13,407 nucleotides of DNA. It comes from an uncultured Clostridium sp. (GTDB lineage Bacteria; Bacillota; Clostridia; Clostridiales; Clostridiaceae). Position 1 is the first letter of the stretch. Every line of letters starts with the position of its first letter. Both the position numbers and the translations under genes were made by a program. Shown piece after piece: positions 7,954-13,407 of the stretch. A model generated the notes under the pieces. It was not told the origin of the DNA. It saw only the letters and a program-made list of their open reading frames with translations, and did no database searches. Where the stretch lies: positions 1 to 13,407 of the forward strand of contig CAKVFO010000090.1 of NCBI GenBank assembly GCA_934746785.1, written 5' to 3'.

Positions 7954-7974
7954 ATAATCCCTCCAGTTTTCTTT

Positions 7975-8017
7975 TTATTTTAAAAAGGGCTACATCATAA
8001 TAAAAATGATGTAACCC
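7975..8017 (-). terminator. Intrinsic terminator after rplS
   Basis: On the minus strand GGGTTACATCAT (8017-8006) pairs with ATGATGTAGCCC (7998-7987), a 12-bp stem with one G·T pair and a 7-base loop, followed directly by TTTTTAAAAT. It begins about 20 bases after the rplS stop. rbgA starts only about 27 bases beyond the T-tract, so it probably acts as a partial terminator that lowers rbgA-rnhB relative to rplS. Confidence 0.85.
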
Positions 8018-8037
8018 CCTCTAAAAGATTATATAAA

Positions 8038-8385
8038 TTATCTTAATAATTCTTTAACCTTAGCAGCCTTACCTACTCTGTCTCTTAAGTAGTATAATTT
8101 AGCTCTTCTTACTTTACCTCTTCTAGTAACTTCAATTTTTTCTATAATTGGAGCGTTTAGTGGGAATGTTCTTTCAACACCTGTTCCGTAAGCAACTCTT
8201 CTTACTGTGAAAGTTTCTCTTAATCCACCATTTTGTTTCTTAATTACAGTTCCTTCGAAAGCTTGAACTCTTTCTCTGTTACCTTCCTTAATCTTAACAT
8301 GAACTCTTACGTTATCTCCAACATTGAAGCTTGGTAAATCTGTTCTAATTTGTTCTTGTTCTATTTGTCTTAATATTTCGTTCAT
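8038..8385 (-). CDS. rplS: 50S ribosomal protein L19
   Basis: L19 sits at the interface of the two ribosomal subunits. The chosen start gives 115 residues, the same as B. subtilis L19. Visible are FNVGDNVRVHVKIKEGNRER near 20-39, QAFEGTVIKK near 41-50, FTVRRVAYGTGVERTFPL near 59-76 and the basic KVRRAKLYYLRDR tail region near 91-103, all hallmarks of L19. The ATG at 8385 has GAGGAGG at 8 bases. The alternative start at 8424 would add 13 residues encoded upstream of and across this ribosome site, so it is rejected. A promoter and structured leader precede the gene, and a strong terminator follows it, so it can be transcribed as a single-gene unit within the larger cluster. Confidence 0.98.
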   Translation of the reverse strand: MNEILRQIEQEQIRTDLPSFNVGDNVRVHVKIKEGNRERVQAFEGTVIKKQNGGLRETFTVRRVAYGTGVERTFPLNAPIIEKIEVTRRGKVRRAKLYYLRDRVGKAAKVKELLR

Positions 8386-8461
8386 TGTGCATTCCTCCTC
8401 AAATTTTTTTGACGTTCTTACCAAAGCCTATGTTTAGCAGAGGACCGCCGGTACTAGCACA
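8386..8461 (-). ncRNA. Ribosomal protein L19 leader (candidate cis-regulator)
   Basis: The roughly 75-base leader stands out for its GC-rich centre (ACCGGCGGTCCTCTGC) in an AT-rich region. TTGTGC at the predicted 5' end (8462-8457) is perfectly complementary to GCACAA (8390-8385), whose last base is the A of the rplS start codon. CCTCTG and CATAGG can form an internal hairpin with loop CTAAA. TCCTC (8444-8440) could instead pair with GAGGA in the ribosome site. Firmicutes carry a known L19 leader family thought to mediate feedback by L19. Position and structure fit; a covariance-model match was not run. Confidence 0.6.
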
Positions 8462-8467
8462 AAACAC

Positions 8468-8496
8468 ATTTTATCACAATTAATCTAATTATGCAA
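8468..8496 (-). promoter_or_regulatory. Sigma-A promoter of rplS
   Basis: On the minus strand TTGCAT (8491-8496), a 17-base spacer and TAAAAT (8468-8473) form a good promoter, with TG one base before the -10. It begins only 4 bases after the trmD stop. The start point would fall near 8461, at the 5' edge of the structured leader, which supports the call. Confidence 0.75.
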
Positions 8497-8499
8497 CAT

Positions 8500-9216
8500 C
8501 TATAGTTTATCATCCTTAAGGATTTTTATATCTTCCTTAGATAAAGTTACCTTCTTATATAAATCCATTCTTCTTTCTTTAGTAATTATAAGTGATTGTT
8601 TCCTTCTCCACTTACGTATATTTTCATGATGTCCAGAAAGTAGAATTGCAGGAACTTTATCACCTTCAAATTCTTCAGGTCTTGTATATTGAGGATATTC
8701 TAAAAGTCCATCTGAATATGATTCTTCCATAAAACTTTCTTCTTTTCCTAATACACCTGGTATTAATCTCAAAATAGAATCAATAACAGGAACTGCTGCC
8801 ATTTCTCCACCTGTTAGCACAAAATCTCCTAAAGAAATTTCCATGTCAACATGTTTGTATACTCTTTCATCTATACCTTCATAATGGCCACATACAAAAA
8901 TTAACCCTTCTTCTTTTGATAATTCTTTTGCCATTTCTTGATTAAAAGTCTTTCCTCTTGGACCTAAAAAAACTACTTTTCCAGCATTCTTTTCCTTACA
9001 TGCTCTAATAGAATCAACAATAGGCTGAGGAGCCATTACCATACCTGCTCCACCGCCATAAGGATAATCATCAACTTTTTTATGTTTATGTAAAGTATAA
9101 TCTCTTATATTTATGAATTCCATATAAACTATACCTTTTTCTCGTGCTCTTCCAATAATTGAATTATCAAAGATTGAAAACATCTCAGGAAAAAGTGTCA
9201 GTACACTAATCTTCAT
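8500..9216 (-). CDS. trmD: tRNA (guanine-N1)-methyltransferase
   Basis: TrmD methylates N1 of G37 next to the anticodon in tRNAs reading CNN-type and related codons, using S-adenosylmethionine, and prevents +1 frameshifts. The 238-residue protein has the SPOUT trefoil-knot domain, with LTLFPEMF near 6-13, YGGGAGMVM near 53-61, GHYEGIDERV near 110-119 and SLGDFVLTGGE near 128-138. YSDGLLEYPQYTRP contains Asp169, which matches the catalytic aspartate of E. coli TrmD in number and context. The C-terminal domain has LSGHHENIRKWR near 193-204. The start codon overlaps the last 11 bases of rimM, indicating translational coupling. In many bacteria rpsP, rimM, trmD and rplS form one operon, as here. 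Confidence 0.98.
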   Translation of the reverse strand: MKISVLTLFPEMFSIFDNSIIGRAREKGIVYMEFINIRDYTLHKHKKVDDYPYGGGAGMVMAPQPIVDSIRACKEKNAGKVVFLGPRGKTFNQEMAKELSKEEGLIFVCGHYEGIDERVYKHVDMEISLGDFVLTGGEMAAVPVIDSILRLIPGVLGKEESFMEESYSDGLLEYPQYTRPEEFEGDKVPAILLSGHHENIRKWRRKQSLIITKERRMDLYKKVTLSKEDIKILKDDKL

Positions 9217-9706
9217 CCATCCATTCTCCTACTGGTTTTATGATTATCTTTTTAGCTTCTATATCTATATCTAGTACTATATCCTCTAATACAGGAATCA
9301 AAAGTTCCTTAGGCTCCCTTATCCAATATACATCATTATTTTTAGTTTCGATAACATCATATATTTTACCTAATTCTTTATCATTAGTATCAAATACAGT
9401 ACATCCTATTAGATCAACTACATAAAAAGTATCTTCATCTAATTCAGGTTCATTTTCTCTTGAAATCTTTAAATACTTTTGTTTAAAAGTTTCTGCTGTA
9501 TCAATATCATCTATACCTTCTAACTTCAATATAACTCTATCTTTTTGAAATTTAACTCCCAAAATATTATAATACTCATCATCAATAAGTACTTTTTCAT
9601 ATCTCTTGAAATTTTCCTTATTATCAGTAAGACATAAAACTTTTACTTCACCTTTAATTCCATGAGTATTAACAATCTGTCCTACGTTAAAAAATTCATT
9701 ACTCAT
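9206..9706 (-). CDS. rimM: 16S rRNA processing protein RimM
   Basis: RimM helps mature the head of the 30S subunit and binds S19. The 166-residue product has the N-terminal RimM beta-barrel, with the signature VGQIVNTHGIKGEVKV near 8-23, and a C-terminal PRC barrel from about residue 90, with FYVVDLIGC, an ELGKIYDV turn and the closing IPVLEDIV. The ATG at 9706 was chosen because GAGGTG lies 9 bases upstream and the protein then begins just before the conserved barrel. A TTG at 9733 in the same frame would add nine residues without a clear ribosome site. The gene follows khpA after a hairpin and overlaps trmD by 11 bases. S16 (rpsP), just upstream, is also required for 30S assembly. Confidence 0.95.
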   Translation of the reverse strand: MSNEFFNVGQIVNTHGIKGEVKVLCLTDNKENFKRYEKVLIDDEYYNILGVKFQKDRVILKLEGIDDIDTAETFKQKYLKISRENEPELDEDTFYVVDLIGCTVFDTNDKELGKIYDVIETKNNDVYWIREPKELLIPVLEDIVLDIDIEAKKIIIKPVGEWMDED

Positions 9707-9738
9707 ACCGTTTTTCACCTCGTTTTTTAACAATGTAC

Positions 9739-9766
9739 AAAAAGAGTTAGGTTATACCTAACTCTT
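9739..9766 (-). terminator. Hairpin between khpA and rimM (weak terminator or attenuator)
   Basis: The 11-base arms 9742-9752 and 9756-9766 (AAGAGTTAGGT and its exact complement) enclose a 3-base loop. On the minus strand the stem ends in a run of five Ts, three of them beyond the stem. It starts one base after the khpA stop, and rimM begins 36 bases further on. The T-tract is short, so partial termination or mRNA 3'-end protection is more likely than a full stop. Confidence 0.6.
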
Positions 9767-9767
9767 C

Positions 9768-9995
9768 CTAGATTATCTCTACTAATACTTTTTTTTCTTC
9801 CTTTATTGCTGCAGCCTTTACAACAGTTCTAATAGCCTTAGCTATTTTTCCCTGCTTGCCAATAACTTTTCCAGTATCCTCTTTAGCTACTTGTAATTCT
9901 AAAATAATTACCTTTTCCTTTTCGATTTCATTTACATGAACCTCATCTGGATTATCAACTAAAGACTTGGCAATTAACTCAACTAATTCTTTCAT
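9768..9995 (-). CDS. khpA: KH-domain RNA-binding protein KhpA (YlqC)
   Basis: This small single-KH-domain protein of 75 residues matches the YlqC/KhpA family in length. In other Firmicutes KhpA pairs with KhpB (Jag/EloR) and binds RNA, affecting cell elongation. The KH signature is GKVIGKQGKIAKAIRTV near 42-58, with the GxxG loop GKQG at 46-49. The N-terminus MKELVELIAKSLVDNPDEV is typical, so the ATG at 9995 is probably right. Its ribosome site is odd. Only a weak AGG lies near the ATG, while a perfect GGAGGTGA lies about 36 bases upstream with no usable start behind it. The gene sits between rpsP and rimM, the usual place. The Bacillus gene ylqD, often next to it, is absent. Confidence 0.93.
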   Translation of the reverse strand: MKELVELIAKSLVDNPDEVHVNEIEKEKVIILELQVAKEDTGKVIGKQGKIAKAIRTVVKAAAIKEEKKVLVEII

Positions 9996-10028
9996 ATAGT
10001 GCCTGCAAATATGTACTATCTACAGAAT

Positions 10029-10036
10029 TCACCTCC
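10029..10036 (-). promoter_or_regulatory. Displaced Shine-Dalgarno upstream of khpA
   Basis: GGAGGTGA on the minus strand lies 5 bases after the rpsP stop and about 36 bases ahead of the khpA ATG. The only near-cognate codon at proper distance is CTG, followed at once by TAG. The intervening RNA can fold: ATAGT pairs with ACTAT, or CATAT with ATATG at the start codon. Such a hairpin could bring the site closer to the start. Confidence 0.5.
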
Positions 10037-10041
10037 AAAAA

Positions 10042-10287
10042 TTACTTGTTAAGGCCTGCTTGGTCGAAAAGTCTCTTAACTACGTCTGTAGGTTGAGCAC
10101 CCTTGTTTAACCATTCTGTAGCTTTTTCTTCGTTAATCTTAACGTCTACTGGTTTAACGATTGGATTGTAATAACCGATTTCTTCGATAAATCTACCATC
10201 TCTTGGGCTTCTTGAATCAGCAACTACTATTCTGTAGAAAGGAGCTTTCTTTGCACCCATTCTTCTAAGTCTTATCTTTACTGCCAT
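10042..10287 (-). CDS. rpsP: 30S ribosomal protein S16
   Basis: S16 is an early assembly protein of the 30S subunit. The chosen start gives 81 residues, close to E. coli S16 (82). The N-terminus MAVKIRLRRMGAKKAPFYRI and the DSRSPRDGRFIEEIGYYNP segment near 24-42 are diagnostic. EKATEWLNKGAQPTDVVKRL follows near 54-73. The ATG at 10287 has AAGGAGGTGA, a full anti-16S match, 5 bases upstream. An earlier ATG at 10305 would place that ribosome site inside the coding region and is rejected. It lies 34 bases after ffh and is transcribed with it. The codons look biased toward a highly expressed gene (GGT, GTA, AGA, CTT), as usual for ribosomal proteins. Confidence 0.98.
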   Translation of the reverse strand: MAVKIRLRRMGAKKAPFYRIVVADSRSPRDGRFIEEIGYYNPIVKPVDVKINEEKATEWLNKGAQPTDVVKRLFDQAGLNK

Positions 10288-10321
10288 GTATTTCACCTCC
10301 TTCAAAGGATATTATTTATAT

Positions 10322-11677
10322 TTAACTCATAAAAGGCATTTTACCAAATAAACCCTTTTTAGATTTCTTAGTCAATGACTTGAACTGTTTCATGTTCTTT
10401 TTCATCATTTCGTAACCTTTGATAAGTTTATTAACTTCTTGTATTGTTGTACCTGCACCTAGCGCAATTCTTTTCTTTCTTGATGAAGAACCAATAACTA
10501 ACGAAGGATTTCTTCTTTCTTTTATAGTCATAGAATAAATTATCGCTTCTATTTTAGCCATTTGTTTTTCGCCTTTTTCCATATCAATTTGTCCTAATGC
10601 CTTAGAATCAACTCCAGGCATCATTTCTATTATCTTGTTTAAAGGTCCTAACTTCTTCATTTGAGACATTGCTGTTAAATAGTCTTCAAAATTTAGTTCT
10701 GAGCCCATCATCTTCTTAGCTAAATCGCCAGCTTCTTTTTCATCAATAGCTTCCTGCGCTTTTTCTATTAAAGATAATACATCCCCCATTCCTAAAATTC
10801 TTGAAGCCATTCTTTCTGGATGAAAGACTTCAAAATCATTCATCTTTTCTCCAACACCAACGAATTTAATTGGTTTTTCAGTAATACTTCTTATTGATAA
10901 AGCAGCACCACCTCTTGTATCACCATCTAACTTTGTCAAAATAACTCCTGAAACATCAAGCTCATTATTAAAGCTTTCAGCCACATTTACTGCATCTTGA
11001 CCAGTCATAGAATCTACAACTAAAAGAATTTCATTAGGATTAACAGCTTCTTTTACATCTTTAAGTTCTTGCATAAGATCCTCATCAATATGTAATCTAC
11101 CAGCTGTATCAATTATAACAACATTATTTCCATTTTCTCTAGCCTGCTTAATTGCGGCCTTTGAAATATCCACTGGAGAAACCTTATCTCCCATTGTGAA
11201 TACTGGAATATCTATTTGTTTACCTACCACCTGCAATTGCTTAATGGCTGCAGGTCTATATATATCACAAGCTACTAAAAGCGGTTTTTTATTATTTTTT
11301 CTAAGATCAAGTGCTAATTTTCCACACATTGTTGTCTTACCAGCACCTTGAAGTCCCACAAGCATTATTACTGTAGGTCCAACACCTTCGAAATTAATTT
11401 TACTCTCACTACCGCCCATTAGTTCAGTAAGCTCATCATTAACTATTTTCACTACTTGTTGTCCTGGAGTTAAACTTTCTAGTACATCTCCTCCAACACA
11501 TTTTTCACTTACATTCTTAACAAACTTCTTAACTACTTTATAGTTAACATCTGCCTCAAGTAATGCAAGTTTTACTTCTCTCATAGCTTCTTTTATATCT
11601 TTTTCATTAAGCTTCCCTTTACCTCTTAATTTTTTCAAGGTACCTTGAAGCTTTTCTGCTAAACCTTCAAAAGCCAT
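10322..11677 (-). CDS. ffh: Signal recognition particle protein Ffh (SRP54)
   Basis: Ffh binds the 4.5S/scRNA and the signal sequence of nascent membrane and secreted proteins, then docks on FtsY. The protein has the N domain (1-90) and the GTPase G domain, with P-loop GLQGAGKTT (108-116), DTAGR (190-194) and TKLDGDTRGG (248-257). The methionine-rich M domain runs from about 325, with FEDYLTAMSQMKKLGPL, MTIKERRNPSLV, GSSSRKKRIALGAG (RNA binding) and KGYEMMKKNMKQF. The length of 451 residues is typical of Firmicutes. ATG at 11677 follows TAGGAGGT. The gene starts 15 bases after ylxM, its usual partner. Its RNA partner is not in this window. Confidence 0.98.
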   Translation of the reverse strand: MAFEGLAEKLQGTLKKLRGKGKLNEKDIKEAMREVKLALLEADVNYKVVKKFVKNVSEKCVGGDVLESLTPGQQVVKIVNDELTELMGGSESKINFEGVGPTVIMLVGLQGAGKTTMCGKLALDLRKNNKKPLLVACDIYRPAAIKQLQVVGKQIDIPVFTMGDKVSPVDISKAAIKQARENGNNVVIIDTAGRLHIDEDLMQELKDVKEAVNPNEILLVVDSMTGQDAVNVAESFNNELDVSGVILTKLDGDTRGGAALSIRSITEKPIKFVGVGEKMNDFEVFHPERMASRILGMGDVLSLIEKAQEAIDEKEAGDLAKKMMGSELNFEDYLTAMSQMKKLGPLNKIIEMMPGVDSKALGQIDMEKGEKQMAKIEAIIYSMTIKERRNPSLVIGSSSRKKRIALGAGTTIQEVNKLIKGYEMMKKNMKQFKSLTKKSKKGLFGKMPFMS

Positions 11678-11692
11678 ACCAAACCTCCTAAA

Positions 11693-12025
11693 TCAATATA
11701 AATCCTCTAGCTTTTCTTTAATATAATCAAAACTTTCATTTTCTATTGAAGTTTTACTTTTTATAAATTCTAAAAGATCAATAATTTTTTTTTCACGATT
11801 CATACTCTTTTGAAGTAAGTTAAGCTTACTCTCATAGGATAGAAGTAACTTGTAACATCTTTTAATCAAATCATGGATAGCTTGACGGCTTGTGTTATTC
11901 AGTTCAGCTATTTCAGCTAAGGATAAATCCTCATTATAATAAAGCTCCATGATGTTACGTTGTTTTTCAGTTAATAATGAACTATAGCAGTCCATTAATA
12001 ATGAAATTTCAACTCTATCTTCCAT
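11693..12025 (-). CDS. ylxM: YlxM/UPF0122 helix-turn-helix protein, putative SRP regulator
   Basis: The 110-residue protein resembles sigma-70 region 4: LLTEKQRNIMELYYNEDLSL near 17-36 followed by an HTH at about 36-58 (AEIAELNNTSRQAIHDLIKR). YlxM (UPF0122) is almost always encoded directly upstream of ffh in Firmicutes. In streptococci and mycoplasmas related proteins bind Ffh or its RNA, or modulate SRP GTPase activity; whether it also binds DNA is unclear. The C-terminal 50 residues are charged and helical. ATG at 12025 has AAGGTGAT about 6 bases upstream. It is the first gene after a near-consensus promoter, so it leads the ylxM-ffh-rpsP transcription unit. The promoter contains a long dyad, and a self-regulating HTH protein is one speculative reading. 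Confidence 0.93.
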   Translation of the reverse strand: MEDRVEISLLMDCYSSLLTEKQRNIMELYYNEDLSLAEIAELNNTSRQAIHDLIKRCYKLLLSYESKLNLLQKSMNREKKIIDLLEFIKSKTSIENESFDYIKEKLEDLY

Positions 12026-12050
12026 CTAAATCACCTTACCCACAAAAGAG

Positions 12051-12079
12051 ATGATACCAAATATTTTTTAGGGTGTCAA
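12051..12079 (-). promoter_or_regulatory. Near-consensus sigma-A promoter of ylxM-ffh
   Basis: On the minus strand TTGACA (12074-12079, consensus), a 17-base spacer and TATCAT (12051-12056) are present, with TG one base before the -10. The start point would lie near 12044, about 20 bases before the ylxM ATG, leaving just enough room for the AAGGTGAT ribosome site. This is the strongest promoter in the window and probably drives ylxM-ffh-rpsP and, by readthrough, khpA-rimM-trmD. Confidence 0.85.
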
Positions 12080-12109
12080 GTATTTTTACTTAACACCTTG
12101 AAAATATTT
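12059..12109. repeat. Composite dyad overlapping the ylxM promoter
   Basis: Outer arms AAATATTTT (12059-12067) and AAAATATTT (12101-12109) are exact 9-base complements. Inner arms 12072-12082 and 12087-12097 (GGTGT-n-AAGTA and TACTT-n-ACACC) match at 10 of 11 positions around TTTT. In minus-strand RNA the odd pair is U·G, in plus-strand RNA it is C·A. No U-tract follows, so it is not a standard terminator for ftsY. The -35 TTGACA lies wholly in one inner arm. It may be an operator, a 3' mRNA-protecting hairpin for ftsY, or both. Confidence 0.7.
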
Positions 12110-13016
12110 AAATTAGTGCCTCCGCAAAGCTTTCAGCATCAAATTTTTGTAAATCTTCCACACTTTCTCCAACTCCAATATACCTTACTGGTATGTTTAA
12201 AGTCTTCTTAATTGATAATACTACACCGCCTTTAGCAGTACCATCAAGTTTTGTTAAGATAAGTCCATCAATAGGACATGCCTCCATAAATTGTTTTGCT
12301 TGAATCACTGCATTTTGGCCTGTAGTACCATCAAGAACAAGTAGAGTTTCTTTATTATTTTCACCATATTCTCTATCTATAATTCTATTGATCTTTGAAA
12401 GCTCATTCATTAAGTTTTTCTTATTATGAAGTCTTCCTGCAGTATCACAAATTAATAAGTCTACATTTCTAGCTTTAGAAGCTTGAATAGCATCAAAAAC
12501 AACCGCTGCTGGGTCTGAACCTTCTTCATGTTTTACAATGTCTACTCCTGCTCTTTTACTCCAAATATCAAGCTGATCTATAGCTGCTGCTCTAAAAGTA
12601 TCAGCTGCTGCTAATAAAACCTTCTTACCTTCACTTTTGTTTTTAGCCGCAAGCTTGCCAATTGATGTAGTTTTACCCACCCCATTAACACCTATAATAA
12701 GCATAACTTTTTTATCTTCATACTCTTTTTCTCCCTCACCTTCAAGCATAAAATCTTTTATAACTTCTCTTAATGCTGGAAGAACCATTTCTGTATCATT
12801 TATTTTTTCTTTTCTTATCTTACTTTTTAATCTATCGATAAGTTCCATAGTTGTTTCCATACCTATATCTGATGTTATAAGTATTTCTTCTAACTCTTCA
12901 TATAAATCATCATCTATTGTCACAGCTAAATTTAAAGCCTCATTTATTTTATCTGTTAATCCATCTCTAGTTTTTGTTAATCCTGTTTTTAATTTATCAA
13001 AAAAATTTCCAAACAT
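12108..13016 (-). CDS. ftsY: Signal recognition particle receptor FtsY
   Basis: FtsY is the membrane-associated SRP receptor GTPase. It forms a heterodimer with Ffh, and the two activate each other's GTP hydrolysis to hand the ribosome to SecYEG. The 302-residue protein has a short N-terminal amphipathic helix (MFGNFFDKLKTGLTKTRDGL) instead of the long acidic domain of E. coli, normal for Firmicutes. The N domain spans roughly 20-95. The G domain contains GVNGVGKTT (109-117), ADTFRAAAIDQL near 138-149, DTAGRLH (191-197) and TKLDGTAKGG (255-264). ATG at 13016 follows AGGAGGAT and lies 17 bases after smc, so ftsY is probably transcribed with smc. Its 3' end runs into the dyad that contains the ylxM promoter. 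Confidence 0.98.
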   Translation of the reverse strand: MFGNFFDKLKTGLTKTRDGLTDKINEALNLAVTIDDDLYEELEEILITSDIGMETTMELIDRLKSKIRKEKINDTEMVLPALREVIKDFMLEGEGEKEYEDKKVMLIIGVNGVGKTTSIGKLAAKNKSEGKKVLLAAADTFRAAAIDQLDIWSKRAGVDIVKHEEGSDPAAVVFDAIQASKARNVDLLICDTAGRLHNKKNLMNELSKINRIIDREYGENNKETLLVLDGTTGQNAVIQAKQFMEACPIDGLILTKLDGTAKGGVVLSIKKTLNIPVRYIGVGESVEDLQKFDAESFAEALI

Positions 13017-13033
13017 TATTCATCCTCCTAAAC

Positions 13034-13407
13034 TTACTTAGTTAAATCTACTGATACAACTTTAGATACACCTTTTTCCTCCATAGTTACCCCATACATT
13101 ACATCACTTGCTTCCATTGTACCTTTTCTATGTGTTATAACTATAAACTGAGTTCCTTGTGAAAACTCCTTTAAAAATTCAGCATATCTATAAACATTTG
13201 CATCATCAAGAGCTGCTTCAATTTCATCTAGAATACAGAATGGTGTTGGTTTCATCTTTAAAATAGCAAATAGAAGAGCTATTGCAGATAAAACCTTTTC
13301 CCCACCAGACATAAGATTAATATTTTGCAGTTTCTTTCCTGGCGGTTCTACATTAATATCTATATTAGCATTAAGTTCGTCTCCCTCTGCTAAAATAAGT
13401 TCTGCAC
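13034..13407 (-). CDS. smc: Chromosome partition protein Smc, C-terminal part (truncated by window edge)
   Basis: Smc is the coiled-coil ATPase of the condensin complex with ScpA and ScpB, which compacts and segregates the chromosome. About 123 C-terminal residues are visible, and the frame stays open to the right edge, so the gene continues outside. Reading from the edge, AELILAEGDELNANIDINVE and PPGKKLQNINLMSGGEK carry the ABC signature (LMSGGEK). CILDEIEAALDDANV is Walker B plus D-loop, and VITHRKGTME contains the switch histidine. An internal ATG within the signature motif (13312) is not the start. smc-ftsY adjacency is conserved in Firmicutes. Confidence 0.97.
   Translation of the reverse strand, partial: AELILAEGDELNANIDINVEPPGKKLQNINLMSGGEKVLSAIALLFAILKMKPTPFCILDEIEAALDDANVYRYAEFLKEFSQGTQFIVITHRKGTMEASDVMYGVTMEEKGVSKVVSVDLTK

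Noticed and set aside
7523..7957. 144-codon open frame on the plus strand
   Set aside because: It lies antisense to rbgA, has no ribosome site or family resemblance, and its composition is a reflection of the rbgA codons.
9240..9425. 61-codon plus-strand frame opposite rimM
   Set aside because: Antisense shadow without ribosome site.
12072..12097. Standard intrinsic terminator for ftsY
   Set aside because: The stem is good but the minus strand continues with CTAAAAAATA rather than Ts, so it was listed as a dyad instead.
12637..13041. 134-codon open frame on the plus strand, Ser/Ile/Phe-rich
   Set aside because: Antisense shadow of ftsY; low-complexity product and no start signals.
1..13407. 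Defence system, mobile island, CRISPR array or other undescribed multi-gene system
   Set aside because: Every gene belongs to a known housekeeping family in conserved order; no direct-repeat arrays, integrase or transposase genes, or unknown gene clusters are present.

Overview
The window is a low-GC Firmicutes chromosome segment, most likely Clostridium sensu stricto. The base composition is strongly AT-rich, the Shine-Dalgarno sites are strong (AAGGAGG type), and CodY, L19, S16 and RbgA all look clostridial. It is a housekeeping region. I see no phage, transposon, CRISPR, tRNA or rRNA signal, and no gap between genes longer than about 235 bases. All genes read on the minus strand except one, yraN, which reads on the plus strand.

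Read in the direction of transcription (right to left), the first block is the SRP/ribosome cluster: the C-terminal end of smc (cut by the window edge), ftsY, ylxM, ffh, rpsP, khpA, rimM and trmD. Then come rplS, rbgA and rnhB. The gene order matches the Bacillus smc-ftsY-ylxM-ffh-rpsP-ylqC-(ylqD)-rimM-trmD-rplS-ylqF-rnhB cluster, without ylqD. Protein targeting (FtsY, YlxM, Ffh), small-subunit maturation (S16, RimM, KhpA), tRNA m1G37 modification (TrmD), large-subunit assembly (L19, RbgA) and ribonucleotide removal from DNA (RNase HII) are packed together. The long cluster has internal control points: a near-consensus promoter inside a dyad ahead of ylxM, a hairpin between khpA and rimM, and a promoter plus structured leader for rplS. 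A terminator-like hairpin also lies between rplS and rbgA.

The second block is comM(yifB)-dprA-topA-codY. DprA loads RecA on incoming single strands, ComM is a competence-associated AAA+ helicase, TopA is type IA topoisomerase I, and CodY is the branched-chain amino acid/GTP-responsive global repressor. comM, dprA and topA look co-transcribed. codY follows a probable terminator and has its own candidate promoter. Between the two blocks yraN is flipped, divergent from comM and convergent with rnhB; a near-perfect bidirectional terminator separates it from rnhB.

Four gene starts were placed downstream of the longest possible start: comM at 5772, rplS at 8385, rimM at 9706 and rpsP at 10287. 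I found no undescribed multi-gene system. The points worth a second look are mostly regulatory: the ylxM dyad-promoter, the L19 leader, the displaced ribosome site of khpA, the intercistronic hairpins, and the inverted yraN.
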